A stretch of 64,000 bases of DNA from contig NZ_JAHKSH010000005.1 of NCBI RefSeq assembly GCF_019720895.1, forward strand, positions 1 through 64,000, in the 5' to 3' direction. This stretch comes from Microbacterium salitolerans (GTDB taxonomy: Bacteria > Actinomycetota > Actinomycetes > Actinomycetales > Microbacteriaceae). Within the stretch, counting starts at the first letter, position 1, and the number at the start of each line of letters is the position of its first letter. Below are positions 19,685 through 27,263 of this stretch, one piece after another. The translations under genes and the position numbers were made by a program. The notes under the pieces were generated by a model. The model saw nothing but the letters and a program-made list of their open reading frames with translations, made no database searches and had not been told where the DNA came from.

Positions 19685-19959
19685 GCGGAACTCCTCAGTG
19701 CAGTAGTGAATGAGCCACCGCGGTGCGAGGATCGCGCCACGGGCGGGAGAGAGATCAGCATCCACCCGTGCGTCGCGCCGACTTCTCGCGCACACCATCA
19801 CCCTGTGAGCAGTTCACGCATGAACCGCTCCTACCCACCTCACGGTGAGCGGAGTGCCAAGTGACCCGGTAGCCTGGAACGGCAAGCGCGGGTGGGATGA
19901 AGATCCTCTTTCGTCCGAAACAATATCGGAGCCCGGACAAGTCTACCAGAAGGCAGCAC
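19685..19959 (-). promoter_or_regulatory. infC leader region, shared with the divergent DUF1844 promoter
   Basis: A 275-base divergent region. On the infC side a seven-residue frame, MRELLTG (19821-19798), has an AGGAG site six bases upstream, and its stop overlaps an ATG in TGATG that runs in frame with infC. This may be a leader peptide or chance. I did not identify a convincing -10 element or a known L20/IF-3 leader fold. The DUF1844 side holds AGAAGG before its ATG. Confidence 0.35.
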
Positions 19960-20382
19960 ATGAGCACCATCCCCGGCGATCAGGCCGCGCACGCCCACAG
20001 CTTCGACTCCTCCCGCGTCGATCGCTGGGACGAGCAGGAGAAGGCCGCGTCGGCCATCGATGCCACGCGCGACCTCGCCGATGTTCCCGCCGTCGAGGTC
20101 ATCGCGTCGACCTGCGTCCATCTCATGAGCGCCGCCGCGGTCAAGCTGGGACTGGGCGAAGAGGACGGCGCAGAGGACCTCATCGACCTCGACGAGGCCC
20201 GCAAGGTCATCAACGCGCTCGCCGGCCTCGTCACCGGCGCCGCTCCCGAGATCAGCGACAGCCACGCCCGCCCGATCCGCGACGGCCTGCGATCCCTGCA
20301 GCTGCGGTTCCGCGAGATCTCATCGATCCCCGACGTCCCGGGACAGGGCCCCGGGGAGAAGTTCACCGGGCCGGTCATCTGA
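19960..20382 (+). CDS. DUF1844 family protein
   Basis: Predicted cytoplasmic, mostly helical, acidic protein of 140 residues. The core, around VIASTCVHLMSAAAVKLGL and DLDEARKVINALAGL, matches DUF1844, which is commonly found beside infC in actinobacteria. Function unknown; the association hints at a link to translation. ATG 19960 is chosen for AGAAGG six bases upstream; an in-frame ATG at 19897 lacks a site. Confidence 0.85.
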   Translation: MSTIPGDQAAHAHSFDSSRVDRWDEQEKAASAIDATRDLADVPAVEVIASTCVHLMSAAAVKLGLGEEDGAEDLIDLDEARKVINALAGLVTGAAPEISDSHARPIRDGLRSLQLRFREISSIPDVPGQGPGEKFTGPVI

Positions 20383-20393
20383 CCACACTCCAT

Positions 20394-20430
20394 GATGCGG
20401 GGCGACGTCGTTTCGGCGTCGCCCCGCATC
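20394..20430 (+). terminator. Terminator after the DUF1844 gene
   Basis: GATGCGGGGCGACG/CGTCGCCCCGCATC, a perfect 14-base stem with a 9-base loop, 11 bases past the stop codon. Confidence 0.8.
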
Positions 20431-20525
20431 GTGCGCGCGGACCGCTCCACCCCCCCTCCCCGCGACGGTCGCCGCTCCCCGACAGGCGCATCACCGCGCG
20501 GTCGATATCGTTTTCCATCTCCCCC

Positions 20526-20555
20526 TTGCGTCATCGCTCCCCTGTCCCATACCTT
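20526..20555 (+). promoter_or_regulatory. Candidate promoter of the xylanase gene
   Basis: TTGCGT (20526-20531) and TACCTT (20550-20555) are separated by 18 bases, giving a start near 20562 and an 80-base leader. The leader contains an imperfect palindrome, GTTG-N7-CAAC, that might be an operator. This stretch is lower in GC than its surroundings. Confidence 0.35.
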
Positions 20556-20644
20556 TCGTTTTGTTGGCTGACACAACTTAAGGGCGCACCGCGGCGCCCG
20601 ATCCCACGACGTCGACGACGCCGTCGACCACGGAAAGGTTGACC

Positions 20645-21826
20645 ATGACCAGACGCACACTCCTGGCCGCCCTCGGCGGCACGGCCGCTCTCGCCCTGCT
20701 CGCGACCGCGGCACCCGCGGCCGCCGCTCCCCCGACTTCGCCGCCCGGCCTCGCCGCGCTCGACGGCCTCGACGCCGCCGCGCCGAACGACCTCGTCGTC
20801 GGCGGAGCCGCGGCCGGAGGCGGCCACCATGGCGATGCCGCCTATCCCGACCCGTTCACCTTCGACGAGGACTACCGGAACCTGCTCGCGGGCGAGTTCG
20901 GCTCGCTCACACCCGAGAACCAGATGAAGTGGGACCACCTGCGCCCCGCGCAGGACGAGTTCGCGTTCGCCGATGCCGACGCGATCGTCGAGTTCGCCGA
21001 CGACGCGGGGATCGCGGTGCGCGGGCACACCCTGCTCTGGCACAGCCAGAACCCCGACTGGCTCGAGAACGGCGACTTCACCGACGCCGAGCTGCGTGAC
21101 ATCTTGCACGAGCACATCACGACCGTCGTCGAACGGTATGCCGGCCGGATCATGCACTGGGAGGTCGCGAACGAGATCTTCGACGAGCAGGGCGACCTGC
21201 GCAGCGAGGAGAACATCTGGATCCGCGAGCTCGGCCCCGAGATCATCGCCGATGCGTTCCGCTGGGCGCACGAGGCCGACCCGGAGGCCGTGCTGTTCTT
21301 CAACGACTACAACGTCGAGGGGATGAACGTGAAAGCGGACGCCTACTACGACCTCGCGCGCGAGCTCCTCGCCGACGGCGTCCCCGTCGGCGGGATGGGG
21401 CTGCAGTCGCACCTCGGCACGATGTACGGCTACGACACGACCCTGCCGGACAACCTCGCCCGGTTCGGCGCTCTCGGGCTCGAGACCGCCATCACCGAGC
21501 TCGATGTGCGCATGACCATGCCCGAAGACGGCGAGCCGACAGCCGAGATGGTCGCCCAGCAGGACGAGTTCTACGACTTCGTGCTGAACGCGTGCCTCGC
21601 CGAGTCGAGCTGCGGGTCGTTCACGCTGTGGGGCGCATCCGACGCGTACTCGTGGGTGCCCGTCACGTTCGACGGACAGGGATCCGCGACGCCGTGGACG
21701 GCCGAACTCGAGCGCAAGTCGTCGTACTGCGTGCTGCAGGAGACGCTCGTGACGGCGAACCCGGGAGGCGCGGCCCGCTTCGCCCACCACCCCGCCTACG
21801 AGGAGTGCCGGACGGCTCTACTCTGA
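20645..21826 (+). CDS. Secreted GH10 endo-1,4-beta-xylanase
   Basis: Extracellular hydrolase of xylan main chains, 393 residues. MTRRTLLAALGG and a long Ala-rich hydrophobic stretch form a signal peptide (Tat-like twin Arg, cleavage near AAAAP). The single GH10 TIM-barrel shows the early TPENQMKWDHLRP, GHTLLWHSQNPDWL, the acid/base in WEVANE (Glu177) and the nucleophile in ITELDVRM (Glu285). No carbohydrate-binding or dockerin domain. Start at ATG 20645 with GGAAAGG upstream. Its end overlaps the SseB-like gene by nine bases, tail to tail. Isolated from other sugar genes, so possibly acquired. Confidence 0.93.
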   Translation: MTRRTLLAALGGTAALALLATAAPAAAAPPTSPPGLAALDGLDAAAPNDLVVGGAAAGGGHHGDAAYPDPFTFDEDYRNLLAGEFGSLTPENQMKWDHLRPAQDEFAFADADAIVEFADDAGIAVRGHTLLWHSQNPDWLENGDFTDAELRDILHEHITTVVERYAGRIMHWEVANEIFDEQGDLRSEENIWIRELGPEIIADAFRWAHEADPEAVLFFNDYNVEGMNVKADAYYDLARELLADGVPVGGMGLQSHLGTMYGYDTTLPDNLARFGALGLETAITELDVRMTMPEDGEPTAEMVAQQDEFYDFVLNACLAESSCGSFTLWGASDAYSWVPVTFDGQGSATPWTAELERKSSYCVLQETLVTANPGGAARFAHHPAYEECRTALL

Positions 21827-22645
21827 CCGCAGAGCGATCTGCAGCGAGTCGACGAGCACGGCGATGCGGTCGTCGGCCGACCATCGCTGTGCCAGGCGGC
21901 CCAGCACCGTGTCGAGCTCGGCACGATCGAGACCCTGCATGAGGGTCAGCACGACGGTGACCTCGGGGCCGCGCAGGCGCGCCTCGGGGTCACCGGGCTC
22001 CACGGCCAGATCGAGCACGGCCAGCTCGGAGCCGATCGACTCGTGGAAGGCGCGGACGACCTCGTCGCTGCGCCAGGCAGGGGCCCATGGCTGCGACTGC
22101 GCGATCGCCCACACGGCCGGTCGCCGGACGACGAACTCGGTCGGGCTCGTCGGATCGAGCACGATGAGATCCGTGTCCTCTCCCGCCGCGGCGAGAGCCG
22201 CTCGGGTGCCCGCCACGGGGATCGGGCGCGCCTCCGCGTTCCACGCGCGCATCGTGTCGACGCACGTGAACGCCGGCAGCACCTTGCGCCCGTCGGGCGC
22301 CGCGACCGTGACGATCGACAGCTCCTGCGTCTTGTCGACGACGAGACCCGTCGGTCCGACGCCCTCGTCGCCCTTCTCCGCAATGAGCGGCACGAGGACG
22401 CGCGCCTCGCGCATCGCATCGACGACCTGATCCGGGGCTCCCTCACCCGCTCGGAATCGCGTCAGCGCTTCCCAGAGTGCAGGATCCGCGGATCCGTCGT
22501 CTCCGGCCGCGGGGTTCGGCTGGAACGTGCGGCCCTCCCACGCCCGGCCGGCCGAATCGGCCGTGTTGCCGGCGAGATGCGCCAGGTGACTCGGGGTCTC
22601 CGAGGAGACTCCCGAGCCTCGACCCTCGTCAGACGGTCGCGACAT
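21818..22645 (-). CDS. SseB-family protein
   Basis: Predicted cytoplasmic protein of 275 residues whose central part (about 55-160, with [17 protein letters not shown] and [13 protein letters not shown]) fits the SseB N-terminal domain; the C-terminal part resembles the SseB C-domain. Function in actinobacteria is not known. It overlaps the end of priA by 17 bases and so is the last gene of the his cluster transcript, a recurrent arrangement in related genomes as I recall. Confidence 0.75.
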   Translation of the reverse strand: MSRPSDEGRGSGVSSETPSHLAHLAGNTADSAGRAWEGRTFQPNPAAGDDGSADPALWEALTRFRAGEGAPDQVVDAMREARVLVPLIAEKGDEGVGPTGLVVDKTQELSIVTVAAPDGRKVLPAFTCVDTMRAWNAEARPIPVAGTRAALAAAGEDTDLIVLDPTSPTEFVVRRPAVWAIAQSQPWAPAWRSDEVVRAFHESIGSELAVLDLAVEPGDPEARLRGPEVTVVLTLMQGLDRAELDTVLGRLAQRWSADDRIAVLVDSLQIALRSE

Positions 22646-23375
22646 CCAGTGCCTCGGCCAGCGTGAAGGCCTCCGAGTAGAGCGCCTTGCCGACGATCGC
22701 CCCTTCGACGCCGTGCGGCACGAGCTCGCGGAGCGCGGCGATGTCGTCGAGGCTCGAGATGCCGCCCGACGCCACGACCGGCTTGTCGGTGCGCTCGGTC
22801 ATCTGACGCAGCAGCTCGATATTCGGCCCGCGCAGCGTGCCGTCCTTCGTGACGTCGGTGACGACGTAGCGGGCACAGCCCGCCTGCTCGAGCCGCTCGA
22901 GCACCTGCCAGAGGTCGCCGCCCTCCTGCGTCCACCCGCGCGCCGCGAGCGTGGTGCCGCGCACATCGAGGCCGACCGCGATCGCCTCGCCGTAGCGGGC
23001 GATGACCGCCTCGGTCCAGTCGGGGTTCTCGAGCGCCGCGGTGCCGAGGTTCACGCGCTGCGCACCGGAGGCGAGCGCGGCCTCGAGCGACGCGTCGTCG
23101 CGGATCCCACCAGAGATCTCGACGTTGACGCCGCGCATGTGCTTGATCACCTTGCGCAGCACGGCGGTGTTGCTGCCACGGCCGAATGCCGCGTCGAGGT
23201 CGACCAGGTGCAGCCACTCGGCGCCCTGGGCCTTCCACTGCTCTGCAGCCTCGACCGGGTCGCCATAGCTCGTCTCAGAACCCGCCTCGCCCTGGGTCAG
23301 GCGCACGGCCTTGCCACCCGCGACGTCGACAGCGGGCAGAAGGATCAGACCGGGTGTGGACGCGAAATCGTTCAT
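22629..23375 (-). CDS. priA: Phosphoribosyl isomerase A (HisA/TrpF dual enzyme)
   Basis: Isomerises ProFAR in histidine synthesis and, in actinobacteria, often phosphoribosylanthranilate in tryptophan synthesis. The 248-residue TIM-barrel has [18 protein letters not shown] with the first catalytic Asp, [28 protein letters not shown] (the PriA loop) and [14 protein letters not shown] with the second Asp. Start at ATG 23375 with GAGGAGAG just upstream. A TAGCCT about 60 bases upstream could be an internal promoter. Confidence 0.93.
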   Translation of the reverse strand: MNDFASTPGLILLPAVDVAGGKAVRLTQGEAGSETSYGDPVEAAEQWKAQGAEWLHLVDLDAAFGRGSNTAVLRKVIKHMRGVNVEISGGIRDDASLEAALASGAQRVNLGTAALENPDWTEAVIARYGEAIAVGLDVRGTTLAARGWTQEGGDLWQVLERLEQAGCARYVVTDVTKDGTLRGPNIELLRQMTERTDKPVVASGGISSLDDIAALRELVPHGVEGAIVGKALYSEAFTLAEALDVATV

Positions 23376-23492
23376 CTCTCCTCGAGGCCCGCCGGACTCT
23401 CCCGCGTGACGCACAAGCGATAAGGCTAGACCCCTCGAACCGATCCGGCCAATCGGCGCGTCGCGTGCCCTCGGACCGAGGTGCGCACGTCG

Positions 23493-24137
23493 TCAGCGGG
23501 GCAGCGTGTCGATCCAGTTGCGCAGGAGGGCGATGCCCGCCTCGCCCGACTTCTCGGGGTGGAACTGCGTCGCCGTCAGCGGACCGTTCTCGACCGCCGC
23601 AAGAAAGCGGGAGCCGTGCGTCGCCCACGTCACGGCGGGCTGAGGAAACGGGGGCAGGACGTCGAGCGTCCACTCCTGCGCCGCGTACGAGTGGACGAAA
23701 TAGAAGCGCTCGTTCTCGAGACCCGCGAACAGCCTCGACCCTTTGCCTGCCTCGACCGTGCTCCATCCCATATGCGGCACGACGGGCGCCTCGAGCCTGC
23801 TCACGACGCCGGCCCACTCCCCGAGACCCTCCGTGTCGGCCCCGCGCTCGATGCCGCGCTCGAACATCACCTGCATGCCGACGCAGATACCCATGACCGG
23901 GAGCCCGCCCGCCAGACGACGCTCGATGAGCTCGGCGCCGCGGATGGCATTCAGCTGCTCCATCACCGCACTGAACGCCCCGACGCCGGGCACGAGAAGC
24001 CCCTGAGCGCTCATCACCTCCTGGCGGTCGCGCGTGAGCCGCACGTCGGCACCCGCGGCCTCGAGCGCCTTGACCGCCGAGTGGACGTTGCCGGAGCCGT
24101 AGTCGAGGACCGCGATGAGGGGCGCGCTCTGCGCCAT
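23493..24137 (-). CDS. hisH: Imidazole glycerol phosphate synthase, glutaminase subunit
   Basis: Class-I glutamine amidotransferase, 214 residues, supplying ammonia to HisF. The nucleophile is in GICVGMQ and the His/Glu pair in [10 protein letters not shown]. Its ATG shares one base with the hisB stop (TGATG). hisF is not in the window. Confidence 0.95.
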   Translation of the reverse strand: MAQSAPLIAVLDYGSGNVHSAVKALEAAGADVRLTRDRQEVMSAQGLLVPGVGAFSAVMEQLNAIRGAELIERRLAGGLPVMGICVGMQVMFERGIERGADTEGLGEWAGVVSRLEAPVVPHMGWSTVEAGKGSRLFAGLENERFYFVHSYAAQEWTLDVLPPFPQPAVTWATHGSRFLAAVENGPLTATQFHPEKSGEAGIALLRNWIDTLPR

Positions 24138-24742
24138 CAGAGGGCGCCCTTGGTCGACGGGATGCCCTTCACGAGCGGGTCACGCGCCTTCGCCTGGCGG
24201 AACGCGCGAGCGAGCGCCTTGTACTCGGCCTCGGCGATGTGGTGCGGGTCGCGGCCTCCGAGCACGCGCACGTGCATCGTCAGCCCGGCGTGGAACGCGA
24301 TCGCCTCGAACGTGTGACGCACCATCGAGCCGGTGAAGTGACCGCCGATGAGGTGCATCTCGAACCCGTCGGGCTCGCCCGTGTGCACGAGGAACGGACG
24401 CCCCGAGATGTCGACGACGGCCTGCGCGAGCGCCTCGTCGAGCGGGACCAGGGCGTCGCCGTAGCGAGAGATCCCCGCCTTGTCGCCGAGCGCCTCGCGG
24501 ATCGCCTCGCCCAGCACGATCGCCGTGTCCTCCACCGTGTGGTGGACATCGATGTGCGTGTCGCCCTTCGCCGTGATGCGGAGGTCTGTCAGCGAGTGCT
24601 TCGCGAACGCCGTGAGCATGTGATCGAAGAACGGCACAGACGTGTCGATGCTGCTGGTGCCGGTGCCATCGAGGTCGAGCTCGAGCTCGATCGACGACTC
24701 GCTGGTCGTGCGGGTGCGGCTCGCGGTGCGCGCGTTCGTCAT
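24137..24742 (-). CDS. hisB: Imidazoleglycerol-phosphate dehydratase
   Basis: Monofunctional HisB, 201 residues, dehydrating IGP to imidazole acetol phosphate. Both metal-binding repeats are present: [16 protein letters not shown] and [16 protein letters not shown]. No phosphatase domain is fused. TAGGAT six bases before the ATG suggests an internal leaderless promoter in addition to read-through from hisC 28 bases upstream. Confidence 0.96.
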   Translation of the reverse strand: MTNARTASRTRTTSESSIELELDLDGTGTSSIDTSVPFFDHMLTAFAKHSLTDLRITAKGDTHIDVHHTVEDTAIVLGEAIREALGDKAGISRYGDALVPLDEALAQAVVDISGRPFLVHTGEPDGFEMHLIGGHFTGSMVRHTFEAIAFHAGLTMHVRVLGGRDPHHIAEAEYKALARAFRQAKARDPLVKGIPSTKGAL

Positions 24743-24770
24743 AGCAGGATCCTATTCGGGCGTGGCTCAG

Positions 24771-25850
24771 TCAGTCGCGGATGGCCGCGAGGGCGTCGAG
24801 GAAGGTGCTGGTCTCGTCTTCGGTTCCCGCCGAGACCCGGAGGTGCCCGGGGATGCCGATGTCGCGCACGAGGACGCCGCGGTCGTACAGGCGGGTCCAC
24901 GTCTCGTGCGGGTCGTCGACGCCGCCGAAGAGAACGAAGTTGCTCCAGGTGGGGTACGGGTCGTAGCCCAGGGCCTCGAGGGTGGCCGAGATGCGCTCGC
25001 GCTGCTGGACGATGTCGTCGACCATGCGGAGCATCTCGCCGCTGTGCTTCAGCGCAGCTGTGGCCGCGGCCTGCGTGACGGCGCTCAGGTGATAGGGCAG
25101 GCGGACCAGTCGCAGCGCGTCGATGACGGCGGGGTCGGCCGCGAGGTAGCCGACGCGGGCTCCGGCGAACGCGAAGGCCTTGCTCATCGTGCGCGACACC
25201 ACGAGGCGCTCGCGACCGGGCAGCAGCGTGAGCGCCGATGTCGCCTCCGCGGGCGCGAACTCGAAGTACGCCTCATCGACGATCACGATGCCGCGCGAAG
25301 CCTCGTAGACGGCCTCGACGACCTCGATCGACAGAGGGGTTCCCGTGGGGTTGTTCGGCGCACAGAGGAACACGACGTCGGGATCCGCCTCGCGCACCTG
25401 ACGGGCCGCGTCTTCCGCAGTGATCTCGTAGCGCGGACCGCGGGTCCCCGCGATCCACTCGGATCCGACGCCTCGGACGAGGAGCGAGTACATCGAGTAC
25501 GTCGGAGCGAACCCGAATCCCGTGCGGCCCGGACCCCCGAACGCCTGCAGCAGGTGCTGAAGGACCTCGTTCGACCCGTTCGCCGCCCAGATCTGGTCGG
25601 GGCTCAGCCCGTGGCCGAGGTAGGACGCGAATGCCTCACGCAGCTCGGTGAACTCGCGATCCGGGTAGCGGTTGAGGCCCGAGATGCTCTTCGCGACCGC
25701 GTCGGCGATGTCGTCGGCGACGGCGCCGGGAATCGGATGCGTGTTCTCGTTGACATTCAAAGCGATCGGAAGCGGCACCTGAGGCGCACCGTAGGGCTTC
25801 TGCCCACGCAGATCGTCTCGGAGGGGGAGGTCGTCGAGTGTCACCGTCAC
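24771..25850 (-). CDS. hisC: Histidinol-phosphate aminotransferase
   Basis: PLP-dependent class I/II aminotransferase, 359 residues. It has NVNENTHPIP at the N-terminus, the PLP Asp in IVIVDEAYFEF and the Schiff-base lysine in SRTMSKAFAFAGARVGYL. Translation starts at GTG 25850, seven bases after TAGCAT, so the his transcript probably begins leaderless here. hisD and hisG are elsewhere. Confidence 0.94.
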   Translation of the reverse strand: MTVTLDDLPLRDDLRGQKPYGAPQVPLPIALNVNENTHPIPGAVADDIADAVAKSISGLNRYPDREFTELREAFASYLGHGLSPDQIWAANGSNEVLQHLLQAFGGPGRTGFGFAPTYSMYSLLVRGVGSEWIAGTRGPRYEITAEDAARQVREADPDVVFLCAPNNPTGTPLSIEVVEAVYEASRGIVIVDEAYFEFAPAEATSALTLLPGRERLVVSRTMSKAFAFAGARVGYLAADPAVIDALRLVRLPYHLSAVTQAAATAALKHSGEMLRMVDDIVQQRERISATLEALGYDPYPTWSNFVLFGGVDDPHETWTRLYDRGVLVRDIGIPGHLRVSAGTEDETSTFLDALAAIRD

Positions 25851-25879
25851 CCTGACAATGCTACGGCGAACCCGTCAGG

Positions 25880-26245
25880 TCAGCGCCCGCCGGAGTAGAC
25901 GGCCGGCAGGGCGAGGGTCTGCCCCGCCTCGACCAGCGCGCCGGGAAGCTGATTGAGGGCGACGATCTCGTCGACGACGTCGCGCGGGTCGACGCCGGGA
26001 GCCACGCGCTCGGCGACGCTCCAGAGCGATTCACCGGACATGACCGTGACGGAGCCGAACGTGCCGGCGGGTGCGCCCGGCTCGTCGGAGCCGATCGCGC
26101 TGCCGCCGCCGAGGACTGCCGCCGCGATGCCGACAGCGAGGGGCATCGCGGCGAGGGACGCGAGGACGCGGCGACCGCGGCGGGTGATGCGCAGGCGGGT
26201 CGACGTCATTCGTACCGCAGGTGCGGTGAGTGCGACGGTGCTCAT
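25880..26245 (-). CDS. Membrane-anchored LysM protein, likely SOS cell-division suppressor
   Basis: A 121-residue protein: basic N-terminus (RLRITRRGRRV), one membrane helix at about 28-48, a short linker and one LysM domain at about 66-114 (VMSGESLWSVAERV ... LNQL ... GQTLALP), placed outside the cell to hold peptidoglycan. Divergent from lexA across a region with LexA-like palindromes. This size, topology and position match the SOS-induced division inhibitors YneA (Bacillus), ChiZ/Rv2719c (Mycobacterium) and DivS (Corynebacterium). Role inferred from that parallel. ATG 26245 has GAGAAGG upstream. Confidence 0.75.
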   Translation of the reverse strand: MSTVALTAPAVRMTSTRLRITRRGRRVLASLAAMPLAVGIAAAVLGGGSAIGSDEPGAPAGTFGSVTVMSGESLWSVAERVAPGVDPRDVVDEIVALNQLPGALVEAGQTLALPAVYSGGR

Positions 26246-26273
26246 CTGCTGACCTTCTCTCGTATCGATGTAC

Positions 26274-26322
26274 CGAACTTATCTTCGAATATTCGAACGC
26301 GTCAACCCTTTCTTCGAAGAAA
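26274..26322. promoter_or_regulatory. LexA-type operator cluster between lexA and the LysM gene
   Basis: CGAACTTATCTTCG (26274-26287) matches the actinobacterial SOS box CGAAC-N4-GTTCG with one change. It runs into the perfect palindrome TTCGAATATTCGAA (26284-26297), and another, TTTCTTCGAAGAAA, lies at 26309-26322. The first is the best LexA site; the other two have different half-site spacing. Confidence 0.6.
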
Positions 26323-26444
26323 TTCGTCGACATGAGCACGACACACTCGAACAAATCTCCCGAAGATCGCATCGCCTCGGGTAGCGTCTCGGGTGACGCA
26401 GATCACGACACCAGGAACCCCTGACATTCGAAGAGGAGCAGCGG

Positions 26445-27128
26445 ATGAGCGCCGCCGACAAGCAGCAGGCCCCCCGTGGACGCCGCCGCAAGAATCTGAG
26501 CGAGAAGCAGCTGGCCATCCTCGAGGTGATCCAGCAGTCGATCCAAGTCAACGGGTACCCGCCGAGCATGCGCGAGATCGGCGACGCCGTCGGGCTCAAG
26601 TCGCTGTCGAGCGTCACCCATCAGCTCGGCCAGCTCGAGCTCAGCGGCTATCTGCGTCGAGACCCCGGCAAGACGCGCGCAATGGAGGTTCTCATCGACC
26701 TCCCCGGCACGTCCGCGACCGAGAACCCCGCCGACATCGCTCCCGCGGTCGGTGACGCCGCGATGGTGCCGCTCGTCGGCCAGATCGCCGCGGGCGTGCC
26801 GATCACCGCCGAGCAGCAGGTCGAGGAGGTCTTCCCCCTCCCGCGTCAGCTCGTCGGCGGCGGCGAGCTGTTCATGCTCAAGGTGTCGGGCGACTCGATG
26901 ATCGACGCGGCCATCTGCGACGGCGACTGGGTCGTGATCCGTGCGCAGAACGACGCTGAGAACGGCGAGATCGTCGCGGCGATGCTCGACGGCGAGGCGA
27001 CCGTGAAGACCTTCCGCCGTCGCGACGGCCATGTATGGCTCCTCCCCCGCAACTCCGCCTTCGAGCCGATCCTCGGCGACGAGGCGGTCGTCCTCGGCCG
27101 CGTCGTCGCCGTGATGCGGGCCGTCTGA
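26445..27128 (+). CDS. lexA: SOS repressor LexA
   Basis: Represses SOS genes until RecA filaments trigger self-cleavage. The 227-residue protein has an N-terminal winged helix (about 15-80, with [16 protein letters not shown] and [11 protein letters not shown]). The cleavage site is Ala116-Gly117 in QIAAGVPI, and the Ser/Lys dyad is Ser151 (VSGDSM) and Lys188 (TVKTF). AGAGGAG precedes the ATG. Autoregulation is expected from the operators at 26274-26322. Confidence 0.96.
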   Translation: MSAADKQQAPRGRRRKNLSEKQLAILEVIQQSIQVNGYPPSMREIGDAVGLKSLSSVTHQLGQLELSGYLRRDPGKTRAMEVLIDLPGTSATENPADIAPAVGDAAMVPLVGQIAAGVPITAEQQVEEVFPLPRQLVGGGELFMLKVSGDSMIDAAICDGDWVVIRAQNDAENGEIVAAMLDGEATVKTFRRRDGHVWLLPRNSAFEPILGDEAVVLGRVVAVMRAV

Positions 27129-27263
27129 CCGCACGCGCGACCACGACGACGCGGCGCGATCACGCACCATCCCGCGATGCGACGCCCGTCGACGGCAGAT
27201 CATCTCGCGCGCCGTGGCATGCCGTCGCGTGACGCCGTGACGGCCGTGCCATAGCGTGGAGCC

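Noticed and set aside
26332-26424. 30-codon ORF (MSTTHSNKSPEDRIAS...) just upstream of lexA
   Set aside because: No ribosome site and it lies in the operator/leader region; composition gives no support for coding. Could be revisited if conserved.
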